A DNA stretch of 64,000 nucleotides from Dactylosporangium siamense (GTDB lineage Bacteria > Actinomycetota > Actinomycetes > Mycobacteriales > Micromonosporaceae), in NCBI RefSeq assembly GCF_016862795.1, contig NZ_BONQ01000172.1:1-64000 (forward strand), written 5' to 3'. Under the pieces are notes generated by a model, which made no database searches, had not been told where the DNA came from, and saw nothing but the letters and a program-made list of their open reading frames with translations. The first letter of the stretch is position 1, and each line of letters begins with the position of its first letter. A program made the translations under genes and the position numbers. Positions 49,763 through 58,016 of this stretch are shown piece after piece.

Positions 49763-50988
49763 CCGACGAACCGACGCGACTCCGGCACGCGCTCGTCAGC
49801 ACGTTGGTCGACGCGGGCTGGCTGACCGATCCGCGGGTGGCGGCCGCGTTGCGGGCGGTGCCGCGGCACCGGTTCGTGCCGGGAGTTCCGGTGCGGCAGG
49901 CGTACGCGAACGACGTGGTCCACACGAAGTTCGACGTCGACGGGCGCCCGATCAGTGCGGCGTCGCAGCCGCGGATCGTGGCGACGATGCTGCAACAGGC
50001 CGGAATCCGGGCCGGGGACCAGGTGCTGGAGATCGGCCTGGGCACGGGCTACAACGCGGCGTTGCTCGCCGAACTGACCGGGCCCGACGGCCGGGTGACG
50101 AGCGTCGACGTGGACGCCGACATCGTCGAGGCAGCGGCTGCGAACCTCGCCGCGACCGGGTACGCGTCGGTGCGGGTGGTGTGCGGCGACGGCGCGTTGG
50201 GCCATCCGCCGACGGCGCCGTTCGACGTGGTGATCGCGACCGTCGGCGCGTGGGACGTGCCGTCGGCGTGGCTGGACCAGATCGCCGAGGGTGGACGGCT
50301 GGTGGTGCCGCAGCGGATCCGCGGTGCCATCACCCGGTCTGTCGTGTACCAGCGTGACGCCGCCGGCCGGTGGGTGAGCGTGGACCACGAGATGTGTGGG
50401 TTCATGCCGCTGCGCGGCGGTGCCGCCGACGACCCGCACCACAGCCACGATCTGACCGGCGACGGCCGGGCCCGGCTGGACGTGTACCAGGAGCAGCACG
50501 TCGACACCGCCGCACTTACCGGCGTGCTGGACCAGCCACGGTCCCAGATCCGCACCGGTGTGCGGCTCCGCGGCGACGAGAGCCTGGAATGGCTGTGGTT
50601 GTGGCTTGCCTGCGCGTTGCCGGGCGGCCTGGGCACACTGCACGCCGGCCGGGCGGCCCGTGACGCGGGGCTGGTCGTCGCGCCCTACGGGGTGTGGCTG
50701 ATGGCGACCACCGATCACGGCACGCTGGCGTACGCCACGGCGGTCGATCCGGGCACCGGCGGGGACGGCGTCGAGATCGCCGTCGTCGGTCACGGCCAAC
50801 AGGGGCTCGCTGAACGGTTGGCGGCGGAGGTCGTCCGCTGGGACCGCCGTGGCCGCGACCGCGCCGTGCGACTGATCCTCGAACCGGACGCGGCACCGGA
50901 CACCGTGGGAGACGCGGACCAGGGCCGGTTCGTGTTCGCGATGCCGAGCGGACTGCTCACGGTGCGGTGGATCGATGACGCCGCCTGA
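49759..50988 (+). CDS. PCMT-family methyltransferase, FxLD-system-like
   Basis: 409 residues. The N-terminal ~230 are protein-L-isoaspartate methyltransferase-like: VPRHRFVPGVPVRQAYANDV, SAASQPRIVATMLQQAGI, SAM motif VLEIGLGTGYNAALLAEL and PFDVVIATVGAWDVP. The continuation (GGRLVVPQRIRGAITRSVVY, MCGFMPLRGG) and a ~170-residue C-terminal domain match methyltransferases of the FxLD lanthipeptide / ATP-grasp peptide-maturase type. No dehydratase, cyclase or ATP-grasp gene is nearby. It may modify a protein or peptide substrate encoded elsewhere. Confidence 0.85.
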   Translation: MTDEPTRLRHALVSTLVDAGWLTDPRVAAALRAVPRHRFVPGVPVRQAYANDVVHTKFDVDGRPISAASQPRIVATMLQQAGIRAGDQVLEIGLGTGYNAALLAELTGPDGRVTSVDVDADIVEAAAANLAATGYASVRVVCGDGALGHPPTAPFDVVIATVGAWDVPSAWLDQIAEGGRLVVPQRIRGAITRSVVYQRDAAGRWVSVDHEMCGFMPLRGGAADDPHHSHDLTGDGRARLDVYQEQHVDTAALTGVLDQPRSQIRTGVRLRGDESLEWLWLWLACALPGGLGTLHAGRAARDAGLVVAPYGVWLMATTDHGTLAYATAVDPGTGGDGVEIAVVGHGQQGLAERLAAEVVRWDRRGRDRAVRLILEPDAAPDTVGDADQGRFVFAMPSGLLTVRWIDDAA

Positions 50989-51381
50989 CACCGTCCGGTC
51001 AACGCCGGCTGGTGGCGCGGTGCGACGACTCGGCTGCCGGTACGCGTCGCCGCCCGAACCAGGCCCCGACGCGAAGACCGGAACGGTCGGCCGGCCTTGA
51101 GCAAGGATCAGGCTTGGGACGTACGGAATGCGCGCCTTGCGCCGCGGTCGGCAAGCGTGGTCACCACCGTGAACCGGTCGGGCGGCGGATCACGGCGGGC
51201 GCCGAGGCGTTGCAGCACATCCTGGGAGGTCCGGACGGCCCACGAGCACGACCCCTGAAAGATCTTTTGGTCTGGAGACCTGAAAGATCATCAGAGGTCG
51301 TGCTCGCTCGCAACTCGCCCCAGAAGGCACTTTTTCTATCTACTCAGAAGCGAAAGCACTCAAGACCCTGAAACGCCTGGG
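50989..51381. other. Intergenic region with nested repeats
   Basis: About 390 nt with no gene. It contains the inverted and direct repeats at 51243-51306, then an AT-richer stretch up to the deacetylase stop. The composition change here marks the edge of a possibly acquired segment. Confidence 0.5.
51243..51306. repeat. Inverted repeat enclosing two direct repeats
   Basis: CGAGCACGACC (51243-51253) and GGTCGTGCTCG (51296-51306) are perfect 11-bp inverted repeats. Between them CCTGAAAGATC occurs twice as a direct repeat (51254-51264 and 51279-51289). The structure could be a terminator for the deacetylase gene, the end of a lost mobile element, or a protein-binding site. Confidence 0.75.
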
Positions 51382-53556
51382 TCATAGTTGCGCCGTTACC
51401 TCATCGAGCGCGTCGTTGTAGGTTTTGACCGTGAGGCCGCTGGTTTGCAGGGCGTTGAGCTGCTGCGCGAAGTCGGCCTGGTTGGTGTCGTACTGGCCGC
51501 CGTCGGTGTCGCCAGTCGGCACGACCCGGTGGTAGACGAGCACCAGCCAGGTGTTGGTGGCCTTGGCCTGGTCGAGCCAGCTCTGGAGCTCGGCCACGGT
51601 GGTGTCGATCTCCATGTTCTGCACCCGGATGCGATAGATGTCGAAGTTGTCCTTGCTGTTGAAGCCCTCATCCACCGAGCGGTGCGATCGGTAGGACTTC
51701 TTCACTTCGTCGATCACGGTCGCGTTGTAGTCGCCGTAGGGCGATGCAAAGTTTCGCACGGCCTGACCGGAGACTTGCTGAAGATATTGCTGCGAATGGG
51801 TCAACTCATTGCGGAGCTGGGCCACGGGAATCTGCGAGAGGAATGGATGCGTGATGGTGTGCGAGCAGATCTCGTGCCCGGCGTTGACGAAGGCCTGGAC
51901 ATTCTGGGGGGCGCCCGGCACGCCCTCGATGGCCTCGGTCATGTAGCACTGGGTGCTCTTGAAGTTCCGGGCCTGAAGCAGTGGCAAGGCCGAGGTGGCA
52001 TTACTTTCGTGGCCGTCGTCGAACGTCAGCGAGACGAGTGGCCGGCTGAAGCCGGTGGGCGTATACGGCTCGAGGCTGTAGTCGTCGGTCTGCACCCAAC
52101 CGTTGCCGGTGAGGAAAACGAAGACCGAGACGGAGGCGGCGTCACTCGGCACGGTGAAGGTGTCAGTGTATTTCTGCCAGGTCGTCGCGGCGTTCGCGGG
52201 CGGCAGGGGCTGCGGCATGCCGAAGTACGCCGCCGTGCCGTTGCTGCGATTGAACTGGGCGACGACGTGCGGTTGCGTGTTGGTCTTGTACCACACGCTG
52301 AACCGGTACTGCTTGTTGGGTTCGAGCGGTAGCGCCTGGTGCATCCATTTGGCGTCGCCGTCCGTGTAGTTGCTGACGGTCACCTTGACGCTGTGGCTGC
52401 CCGTGTGGCCCTCGGCGACGTAGCCGAAGCTAGCGGTGTTGCTTCCCCAGTTGCCGGTGCTCCAGGACGTCGGGACACTACCGTTCGCCGTTTCGACCGA
52501 GGGGTTTGCGATGGGGTTGTTGGGGATCGGTGTGCCACCGGCAACCGTCAGGCTGGCATCGTCGAGCGTGAGCGAACCGTTGGCGGCAATGACGTGGAAG
52601 ACGCTGAGCTTGCTGACGCCGGCCGGGATCGACACGGTAAAGCTTGCCTTTTTCCAGGTGCTGCTCGCCGCCGCGACGGCCAATGACTCGTAGAAGACAG
52701 TGTTGTCCGGCCTGGTGAATTGAACGATGAGCTCGGTCTGCACGCTGGACTGGTACCAGTCACTGAAGGCATAGGAGAGGCCTGGCGTGACCGCCACGGG
52801 GGTGAAATACCATTTGGCGTCACCGTCGGTGTAGTTGGTGACCGTAACCTTCACGCTCCGGGACCCACTGTGGCCGGTCGTGAGATAGCTGAACGCCGCG
52901 GTATTGCCGCCCCAGTTGTTACTGGTCCAGCCATCGGGCTGGTTGGCGTTGCCGGCGGACGCCACCTCTACAGATGGGTTGGCAACGAGCTCGGTCGGCG
53001 GCGGGGGCGTCGTGGCTCCGGCCGTCAGGCTGGCATCGTCGATGGTCAGCGAGCCGACGTTGGCGAGCAGATGGAAGACGGTCACACTCTGGGCATTCGC
53101 CGGCGCGGTGAAGGTCTGCGTGGTCTGGCCCCAGGCGGTGCCTGTCGTGGCTGGCGCGGGGGCCAACTCGACGTAGCTGAAGCCGCCGCCGGTAGTCGTG
53201 AACTGCACGACCAGGCTGGTGCTCACGGTCGCCTGGTAGTAATCGCTGAAGGTGTAGGTGGTGTTCGGCGTGACCGCTACGGGCGTGAAGTACCATTTGG
53301 CATCGCCGCTCGTATAGCTTGTGGTCTGAACCTTGACGCTGCGCGTGCCGCTGTGACCGGTGTTGAGGTAGCTGAAGGTGGTCGCGTTCGTCCCCCACAC
53401 CCCTGTTTGCCAGGCCGTCGGCGTCGTCGCGTTGGCTGCGGTTTCGACCGACGGGTTGGCGATGAGATTGGTGGCCGCCCACCCGCTCGGTACGTTGAAG
53501 AACAGAGCACCCATTCCTATGAGTGCGGCTGATGTGACTGTGAGCAGTTTTCGCAT
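51382..53556 (-). CDS. Secreted polysaccharide deacetylase with three CBM-like repeats
   Basis: 724 residues: a signal peptide (TSAALIGMGALFFNVPSGWA), three ~150-residue beta-sandwich repeats each opening with ANPSVE and closing with a DDASL/DDYSL motif (about 30-178, 189-340, 347-485), then a NodB deacetylase domain. The NodB motifs are visible: LVSLTFDDGHESN (metal Asp), HEICSHTITHPF (metal His pair), NFASPYGDYN and WLVLVYHRVVP. The repeats resemble carbohydrate-binding modules. It should deacetylate chitin, peptidoglycan or another glycan outside the cell. GC and codon use are lower than in neighbours, suggesting acquisition. Confidence 0.9.
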   Translation of the reverse strand: MRKLLTVTSAALIGMGALFFNVPSGWAATNLIANPSVETAANATTPTAWQTGVWGTNATTFSYLNTGHSGTRSVKVQTTSYTSGDAKWYFTPVAVTPNTTYTFSDYYQATVSTSLVVQFTTTGGGFSYVELAPAPATTGTAWGQTTQTFTAPANAQSVTVFHLLANVGSLTIDDASLTAGATTPPPPTELVANPSVEVASAGNANQPDGWTSNNWGGNTAAFSYLTTGHSGSRSVKVTVTNYTDGDAKWYFTPVAVTPGLSYAFSDWYQSSVQTELIVQFTRPDNTVFYESLAVAAASSTWKKASFTVSIPAGVSKLSVFHVIAANGSLTLDDASLTVAGGTPIPNNPIANPSVETANGSVPTSWSTGNWGSNTASFGYVAEGHTGSHSVKVTVSNYTDGDAKWMHQALPLEPNKQYRFSVWYKTNTQPHVVAQFNRSNGTAAYFGMPQPLPPANAATTWQKYTDTFTVPSDAASVSVFVFLTGNGWVQTDDYSLEPYTPTGFSRPLVSLTFDDGHESNATSALPLLQARNFKSTQCYMTEAIEGVPGAPQNVQAFVNAGHEICSHTITHPFLSQIPVAQLRNELTHSQQYLQQVSGQAVRNFASPYGDYNATVIDEVKKSYRSHRSVDEGFNSKDNFDIYRIRVQNMEIDTTVAELQSWLDQAKATNTWLVLVYHRVVPTGDTDGGQYDTNQADFAQQLNALQTSGLTVKTYNDALDEVTAQL

Positions 53557-54059
53557 GGTGCCACCTTGTCAAGTGCTTCTGGCGTATCGACCCTCAGACC
53601 CGACGCTGTGCATGTAGTGCGAATCTGACATAGCGTCTGTTTTGCTGGCGATCGTCCATGGCTGGAGTGAACTGCGACTACTGAAAGAAATGCCATCTGC
53701 ACACGAAGTGAGACCGCCTTGAACCCTGGGACAAGTCAGTAAAGGTTTCCTCCACCGGAAGATCAGACGGCTGCCCATGGTACAACGGCCTCTACGTCGT
53801 TGTATGTCCGGCTCGATCGCCGGCCGACCGGATCGCGGTCCTCGACTACGGACGGGTGGTCGCCGAGGGAACCGCAAAGAAAGACTCAAGCGCCGCATCC
53901 CCAGGGCATTTGCAAGAACGCTGTTGGTTGACTCGCTGCGATTGCTTGCCTTATGTCCTTTATGGGTAGCGTGCCGAAATGTCGATGCAGCCGAGGGCGT
54001 CGGTGGAGATCCCGGCGGCGCCGTTGCATTGAGCGTTGGCAATATGCCCAGTGAGCCGG
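53557..54059. other. Intergenic region with gene remnant
   Basis: About 500 nt of lower-GC sequence upstream of the deacetylase gene. It contains its promoter region and the ABC-ATPase fragment described separately; otherwise no coding frame stands out. Confidence 0.45.
53821..53880 (+). pseudogene. ABC transporter ATPase fragment
   Basis: ADRIAVLDYGRVVAEGTAK matches the segment after the switch His of DrrA-type ABC ATPases (LADRIAVLDxGRVVAEGTP). Only about 20 residues remain, without Walker motifs. Confidence 0.55.
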
Positions 54060-54090
54060 CGCCCGGCGGCGTGTGCCGCGCCGCCGGGCG
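54060..54090 (-). terminator. Strong hairpin terminator
   Basis: CGCCCGGCGGCG / CGCCGCCGGGCG form a perfect 12-bp stem with a 7-nt loop directly after the stop of the 54091 gene. Confidence 0.8.
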
Positions 54091-54639
54091 TCAGTCATCG
54101 CCCTCGTCGTCCGGCCAGCTGGGCGTGTCCGACAGCTGCCAGCAGGTGAGCCGGTACCGCTCGACGCCCTCCAACGCGACCCTCACGCCCGCGACCGCGT
54201 CGGGTCCGGCCCGCATCGCCTCCTGCCACAGCCGGCCGGCCTGGGCCCTGCCGTGGCCCTCGATCCGCGCCGCGTAGGTCCCAGGGCCGGGCGGTAGTTC
54301 GATCCCGAGCCGGAACCGGGGCTCGGTCGAGTGCGGCACGGACAGCCGGCCGCCGGGCAGCTCCAGGGTCCCCTCGCTGACGAGTTCGGCGGTCCCGTCC
54401 CGCGCCGCCGGGCCGTCGTGGACCTCGACCGTGAGCGCGATCCGCGCCAGATCCGAGATGACCTCAACCATCACCGCGTTGGGCGCCCAGCCGACGGCGT
54501 CCGCACCGGCGCCCTGCCGCGCCACGGCAAGGTTCGGCAGGTCCTCGCAGGTCGGATCGATCGCCGCGAAGAGCCCGTAGTCGGCGCTGACGGAGGTCTG
54601 CTCGGACATGACTCGGATGGGTCCATCGCCGTCGACCAT
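54091..54639 (-). CDS. Hypothetical protein, beta-rich
   Basis: 182 residues, acidic, with strand-like patterns: SVSADYGLFAAIDPTCED, NAVMVEVISDLARIALTVEV, LELPGGRLSVPHSTEPRFRL and a final VERYRLTCWQLSDTPSW. It is not exported. An internal ATG at 54609 is an equally likely start, since neither has a good ribosome site. No family recognised; coding use is convincing and a terminator follows at once. Confidence 0.7.
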   Translation of the reverse strand: MVDGDGPIRVMSEQTSVSADYGLFAAIDPTCEDLPNLAVARQGAGADAVGWAPNAVMVEVISDLARIALTVEVHDGPAARDGTAELVSEGTLELPGGRLSVPHSTEPRFRLGIELPPGPGTYAARIEGHGRAQAGRLWQEAMRAGPDAVAGVRVALEGVERYRLTCWQLSDTPSWPDDEGDD

Positions 54640-54720
54640 GCCGCCGTTGTACCAGAAGGCGACCGGCCCCTCCGTCCAGCCGGCCCGATCTCCTCGACGA
54701 CGGTCAATGATCAGTCAGGG

Positions 54721-55491
54721 TCAAGAGCCAAGTTCGTGGCGCCGACGGCCGAGCTGGTGCAGCAGGAAACCGATCCGTTCCGCGAGCTCGGCCGCCGTGC
54801 GGCGGAACGCGGCCACGCCGTCGGGCTGGCCGGCGGGGTCCACGGTCGACCAGTGCACGGCCTCGGGATCGCCCGGCAGCGCCGGGCAGACCTCCCGGAC
54901 CTTGTCGCACAACGTGATGACGTAGTCGAACCGGTCCCCGTCGAACTCGTCCAGGTGCTTGCTCCGCGCGCCGGTGAGGTCCACCCCGTGCTCGCCCATC
55001 ACCTTGACCGCGTTGCGGTGCACCGGCTTGGGATGACTGCCGGCACTGCGCGCCAGCACCCGATCGCCGCCCCGGCTGCGCAGCAGTCCCTCGGCCATCT
55101 GCGACCGGGCGCTGTTGCCCGTGCACAGGAACAGCACCGACACATCGGCGCCGTCCGGCTGCGGCGGCGGCGGTGCGAGCATCAGCGCCGGATGCAGCGC
55201 GCCGCCGGCCTGCGCCAGCAGGCCCGCGCAGCGAGCCAGGTCAACGGCGTAGTAGGTGTCCCGGCCATCGAAGGAGCTGCGCCGGCCGTGCACCAGCCCG
55301 CCCTTGCGCATGAGGCCGAGGTGGTAGGACACCAGGTTCTGCGGCTTGCCGGTCAGCTCGGTCAGCTCGGTCACCTGGCGGTCGCTGCGCGCGAGCTCGC
55401 CGAGCAGCCGCCACCGCAGCGGATGCCCGGCAAGGCGCAGAAACTCCGGCGGATCGAAGCCACCGCCGGCCGGAGACTGTCGATGCCGCAC
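54721..55491 (-). CDS. ArsR-type regulator fused to low-molecular-weight phosphatase/arsenate-reductase domain
   Basis: About 256 residues from GTG 55491. Residues ~10-90 are an ArsR winged helix (FLRLAGHPLRWRLLGELARS, LTELTGKPQNLVSYHLGLMR, FDGRDTYYAVDL). Residues ~120-250 are a LMW-PTP/ArsC domain with the catalytic loop VLFLCTGNSARSQMAEGLLR (CX5RS) and WSTVDPAG carrying the acid Asp. TATTAT lies 6 nt upstream of the GTG, a leaderless promoter that partly overlaps the operator at 55501-55524. Longer in-frame ATGs (55506, 55524) would lie in that promoter. It is divergent from chrA-like. Confidence 0.85.
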   Translation of the reverse strand: MRHRQSPAGGGFDPPEFLRLAGHPLRWRLLGELARSDRQVTELTELTGKPQNLVSYHLGLMRKGGLVHGRRSSFDGRDTYYAVDLARCAGLLAQAGGALHPALMLAPPPPQPDGADVSVLFLCTGNSARSQMAEGLLRSRGGDRVLARSAGSHPKPVHRNAVKVMGEHGVDLTGARSKHLDEFDGDRFDYVITLCDKVREVCPALPGDPEAVHWSTVDPAGQPDGVAAFRRTAAELAERIGFLLHQLGRRRHELGS

Positions 55492-55500
55492 CCCCGGATA

Positions 55501-55524
55501 ATACATCAAAGCAGTAGGATGCAT
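55501..55524. promoter_or_regulatory. Operator, copy 1 (ArsR regulon)
   Basis: On the minus strand ATGCATC-N10-GATGTAT, a near-perfect inverted repeat, runs into the -10 element TATTAT of the ArsR-phosphatase gene. The same element with the same 10-nt spacer occurs at 56893-56916. Confidence 0.7.
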
Positions 55525-55652
55525 TTTGTCACGGTGGTGTGCGGTACCGCCATCGAGATGTTCACCGACGCGCCGCCGAGCGGTCATGATCGCCCCGGCC
55601 CGTCCGCATACGCTCCGACGCACCACGGCGGACTCCCAGGGAGTGGAACACG

Positions 55653-56861
55653 GTGACGGCATCCCAGCCATCCGACCCGGACGACCCGGACGGCCTCACG
55701 ACCGGGGACCACTCGCCGCGCGTATCGCTGCGCACGATCGTGGCGCAGTGGACGCGGATCGGGATCACCGGGTTCGGCGGGCCGCCGGCGCACATCAGCC
55801 TCCTGCGGCAGCTGTGCGTCACGAAGCGGGGCTGGATCGACGCCCACGAGTTCGAGGACGGCATCGCCGCCACCAACCTGTTGCCCGGTCCGGCCTCCAC
55901 CCAGCTGGCGATCTTCTGCGCCTGGCGGCTGCGCGGCTGGGTCGGCGGGCTGCTCGGCGGCGTCTGCTTCATCGCCCCGGGCCTCATCGTCATCCTCGGC
56001 CTGTCCGTGCTGCTGCTGTCCGGGCATCCGGCCCCGGCAGTGATCGGCGCCGCCGCCGGCGCCGGAGCCGCCGTCGCCCCGGTCGCCGTCCAGGCCGGAG
56101 CGACCCTCGTCCCGGCGAGCTGGCAGCGCACCGGCGCGACCCGCGGCGGGCGGATGCGGTGGGTCGCGTACGCGGTCATCTCAGCCGCCTCGGCGATACT
56201 GCTCGGCCCCTGGCTGGTCCTGGTCCTGCTCGCCGCCGGTGCCGTCGAAGCGACCTGCCAGGGGCACCGCCCCCGGATCAGGCGCGCTCCCCACCCGGGG
56301 CTCGCGCTGGCGGGCTGGGCTTCGGTCGGCACCCTCGGCTCGGTGGCCTGGACCGCGCTGAAGGTCGGCGCCCTGTCCTACGGCGGCGGCTTCGTCATCA
56401 TCCCGCTCATGCGCGCCGACGCCGTCGATCGGCACCAGTGGCTGACCGGCGACGAGTTCCTGTACGCGGTCGCGCTCGGCCAGATCACCCCCGGACCCGT
56501 CGTCCAGACCGTCTCGGTCATCGGCTACGCCGCCGCCGGCATCGCCGGTGGCCTGCTCGCCGCGGTGGTCGCGTTCACCCCTTCGTTCGTGTTCGTCCTC
56601 GGCGGCGGCCGGCACTTCGACCGCCTCCGCGCCAACCCGGCCGCGCAGGCGTTCCTGTCCGGGGCGGGACCCGCCGCCATCGGCGCCATCCTCGGCTCGT
56701 CGGTCCTGCTCGCCCGCTCCATCACCCACACCTGGCAATGGCCGGTCCTGGCCCTCGCGGCCATCTGGCTGCTGGTGTTCAAACGCGGCGTGGTCAGCGC
56801 CCTCATCGGCGCGGCCGCGCTCGGTGTCGCCGCCGCCCTGGCCGGCCTGCCGTTGCACTGA
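55653..56861 (+). CDS. Chromate transporter-like protein (ChrA family, two-domain)
   Basis: 402 residues with two homologous halves: ITGFGGPPAHISLLRQLCVT and ATNLLPGPASTQLAIFCAWR in the first, KVGALSYGGGFVIIPLMRAD and VALGQITPGPVVQTVSVIGY in the second. These are the CHR-domain signatures. About 10 membrane helices. It would export chromate or another oxyanion. GTG 55653 follows GGGAG at about 11 nt. It is divergent from the ArsR-phosphatase fusion and followed by the VOC gene, which has a copy of the same operator. Confidence 0.9.
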   Translation: MTASQPSDPDDPDGLTTGDHSPRVSLRTIVAQWTRIGITGFGGPPAHISLLRQLCVTKRGWIDAHEFEDGIAATNLLPGPASTQLAIFCAWRLRGWVGGLLGGVCFIAPGLIVILGLSVLLLSGHPAPAVIGAAAGAGAAVAPVAVQAGATLVPASWQRTGATRGGRMRWVAYAVISAASAILLGPWLVLVLLAAGAVEATCQGHRPRIRRAPHPGLALAGWASVGTLGSVAWTALKVGALSYGGGFVIIPLMRADAVDRHQWLTGDEFLYAVALGQITPGPVVQTVSVIGYAAAGIAGGLLAAVVAFTPSFVFVLGGGRHFDRLRANPAAQAFLSGAGPAAIGAILGSSVLLARSITHTWQWPVLALAAIWLLVFKRGVVSALIGAAALGVAAALAGLPLH

Positions 56862-56892
56862 ACCCCGGCGGGGTCGGATCCCGGCACATCGA

Positions 56893-56919
56893 ATGCATCA
56901 AGCCGATGAGATGTATTCT
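56893..56919 (+). promoter_or_regulatory. Operator, copy 2, with -10 element of the VOC gene
   Basis: ATGCATC-N10-GATGTAT (56893-56916) repeats the element at 55501-55524 exactly in its arms and spacing. The last bases form TATTCT (56914-56919), a likely -10 hexamer for the VOC gene. Confidence 0.7.
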
Positions 56920-56948
56920 GCGGATGACACAGACTGGAGGTGTACGTC

Positions 56949-57332
56949 ATGACCGAGCCAGACCTGCGTGCCAGCGTCCGCTACCTGGTCGACGACGTTG
57001 CGGCAGCCGTCGACTTCTACACCGCCCACCTCGGGTTCGAGCTGCACACGCGCGCCGGGGACGCCTTCGCGGACGTCGTGCGCGGCCCGCTCCGGTTGTT
57101 GTTGTCCGGACCCGCCAGCTCCGGCGCCCGGGCCACTCCCCCGGACGCCGCCACGCCCGGCCACAACCGCATCCACCTCGTCGTCGACGACCTCGACAGC
57201 GAGGTCGACCGGCTGCGCACCGCGGGCGTGCAGTTCCGCAGCGCGCCGATCTCCGGCCCCGGCGGCCGCCAGATCCTGCTCGCGGACCCGGCCGGCAACC
57301 TCATCGAGCTGTTCCAGCCCGCCGCCCGATAG
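56949..57332 (+). CDS. VOC-family protein in the ArsR regulon
   Basis: 127 residues, one VOC domain: ASVRYLVDDVAAAVDFYTAH, FADVVRGPLRLLLSGPAS, HNRIHLVVDDLDSEVDRLRT and ILLADPAGNLIELFQPA with the C-terminal metal-ligand Glu. It lacks the Cys residues of the organoarsenical lyase ArsI. ATG 56949 has GGAGG at 8 nt. The shared operator indicates control by the ArsR-phosphatase fusion; it may detoxify a compound exported or sensed by that system. Confidence 0.88.
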   Translation: MTEPDLRASVRYLVDDVAAAVDFYTAHLGFELHTRAGDAFADVVRGPLRLLLSGPASSGARATPPDAATPGHNRIHLVVDDLDSEVDRLRTAGVQFRSAPISGPGGRQILLADPAGNLIELFQPAAR

Positions 57333-57410
57333 CGGCCGCAGTCATTCGTACCCCGGTCGCACCGTGAAACCCGCTGTCCGTCCAGGGGAATCGTCGGCCA
57401 GGATGGCCTG

Positions 57411-58016
57411 GTGAACTCATGGGACACGGTGTTTCTGGCCCGGCACGGTCAGACACAATGGAACCTGCAGCGGCGCAAACAAGGCCGGCTCGACTCGGCG
57501 TTGACCCACGACGGCGTCGCGCAGGCGCACCGCCACGCGGCGGCCCTGCAGGGACACGGCATCGACGCCATCTTCGTCAGCCCACTCGGACGAGCGGTCG
57601 CGACGGCCAGCATCATCAACGACGCCCTCGGCCTGGAGATCGACGTGGTCGACGAGCTGGCCGAGGTCGACCACGGCCAGTTCAGCGGCTTGATCGACGA
57701 CCAGATCGACACGCAGTTCCCCGGTGAGCGGCAGCGCCGGGCCGCCGACAAGTACCACTGGCAGTTCCCCGGCGGCGAAAGCTACGCCGACGCCGCAACC
57801 CGGGCAGCCAGCGCCCTGCACCGGATCGGCCACCAGCCGGCACGACGGCCGCTGATCGTCTCGCACGAAATGATCGGACGCATGCTGCAACTGCACCTGC
57901 TCGGCCTCGACCCGCAGGCCGCTCTCGCCCGGTCGCACCCGCACGACGTCGTCTTTCAGATCGATCCGGCATCCCGGGAATGCCACTCCATCGGACCGGG
58001 CGGGGTGTCGGCGTGA
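57411..58016 (+). CDS. Histidine phosphatase family protein
   Basis: 201 residues: TVFLARHGQTQWNLQRRKQG with the catalytic RHG, FVSPLGRAVATASIINDALG, LAEVDHGQFSGLIDDQID and the second His in RPLIVSHEMIGRMLQL. GTG start with weak ribosome site. Its TGA overlaps the GTG of the LOG-family gene, so they are coupled. A second, unrelated-locus copy of this fold is at 43770. Confidence 0.92.
   Translation: MNSWDTVFLARHGQTQWNLQRRKQGRLDSALTHDGVAQAHRHAAALQGHGIDAIFVSPLGRAVATASIINDALGLEIDVVDELAEVDHGQFSGLIDDQIDTQFPGERQRRAADKYHWQFPGGESYADAATRAASALHRIGHQPARRPLIVSHEMIGRMLQLHLLGLDPQAALARSHPHDVVFQIDPASRECHSIGPGGVSA

Noticed and set aside
56949-57332. ArsI organoarsenical lyase
   Set aside because: The VOC protein lacks the Cys residues that ArsI needs, despite the ArsR-type operator.
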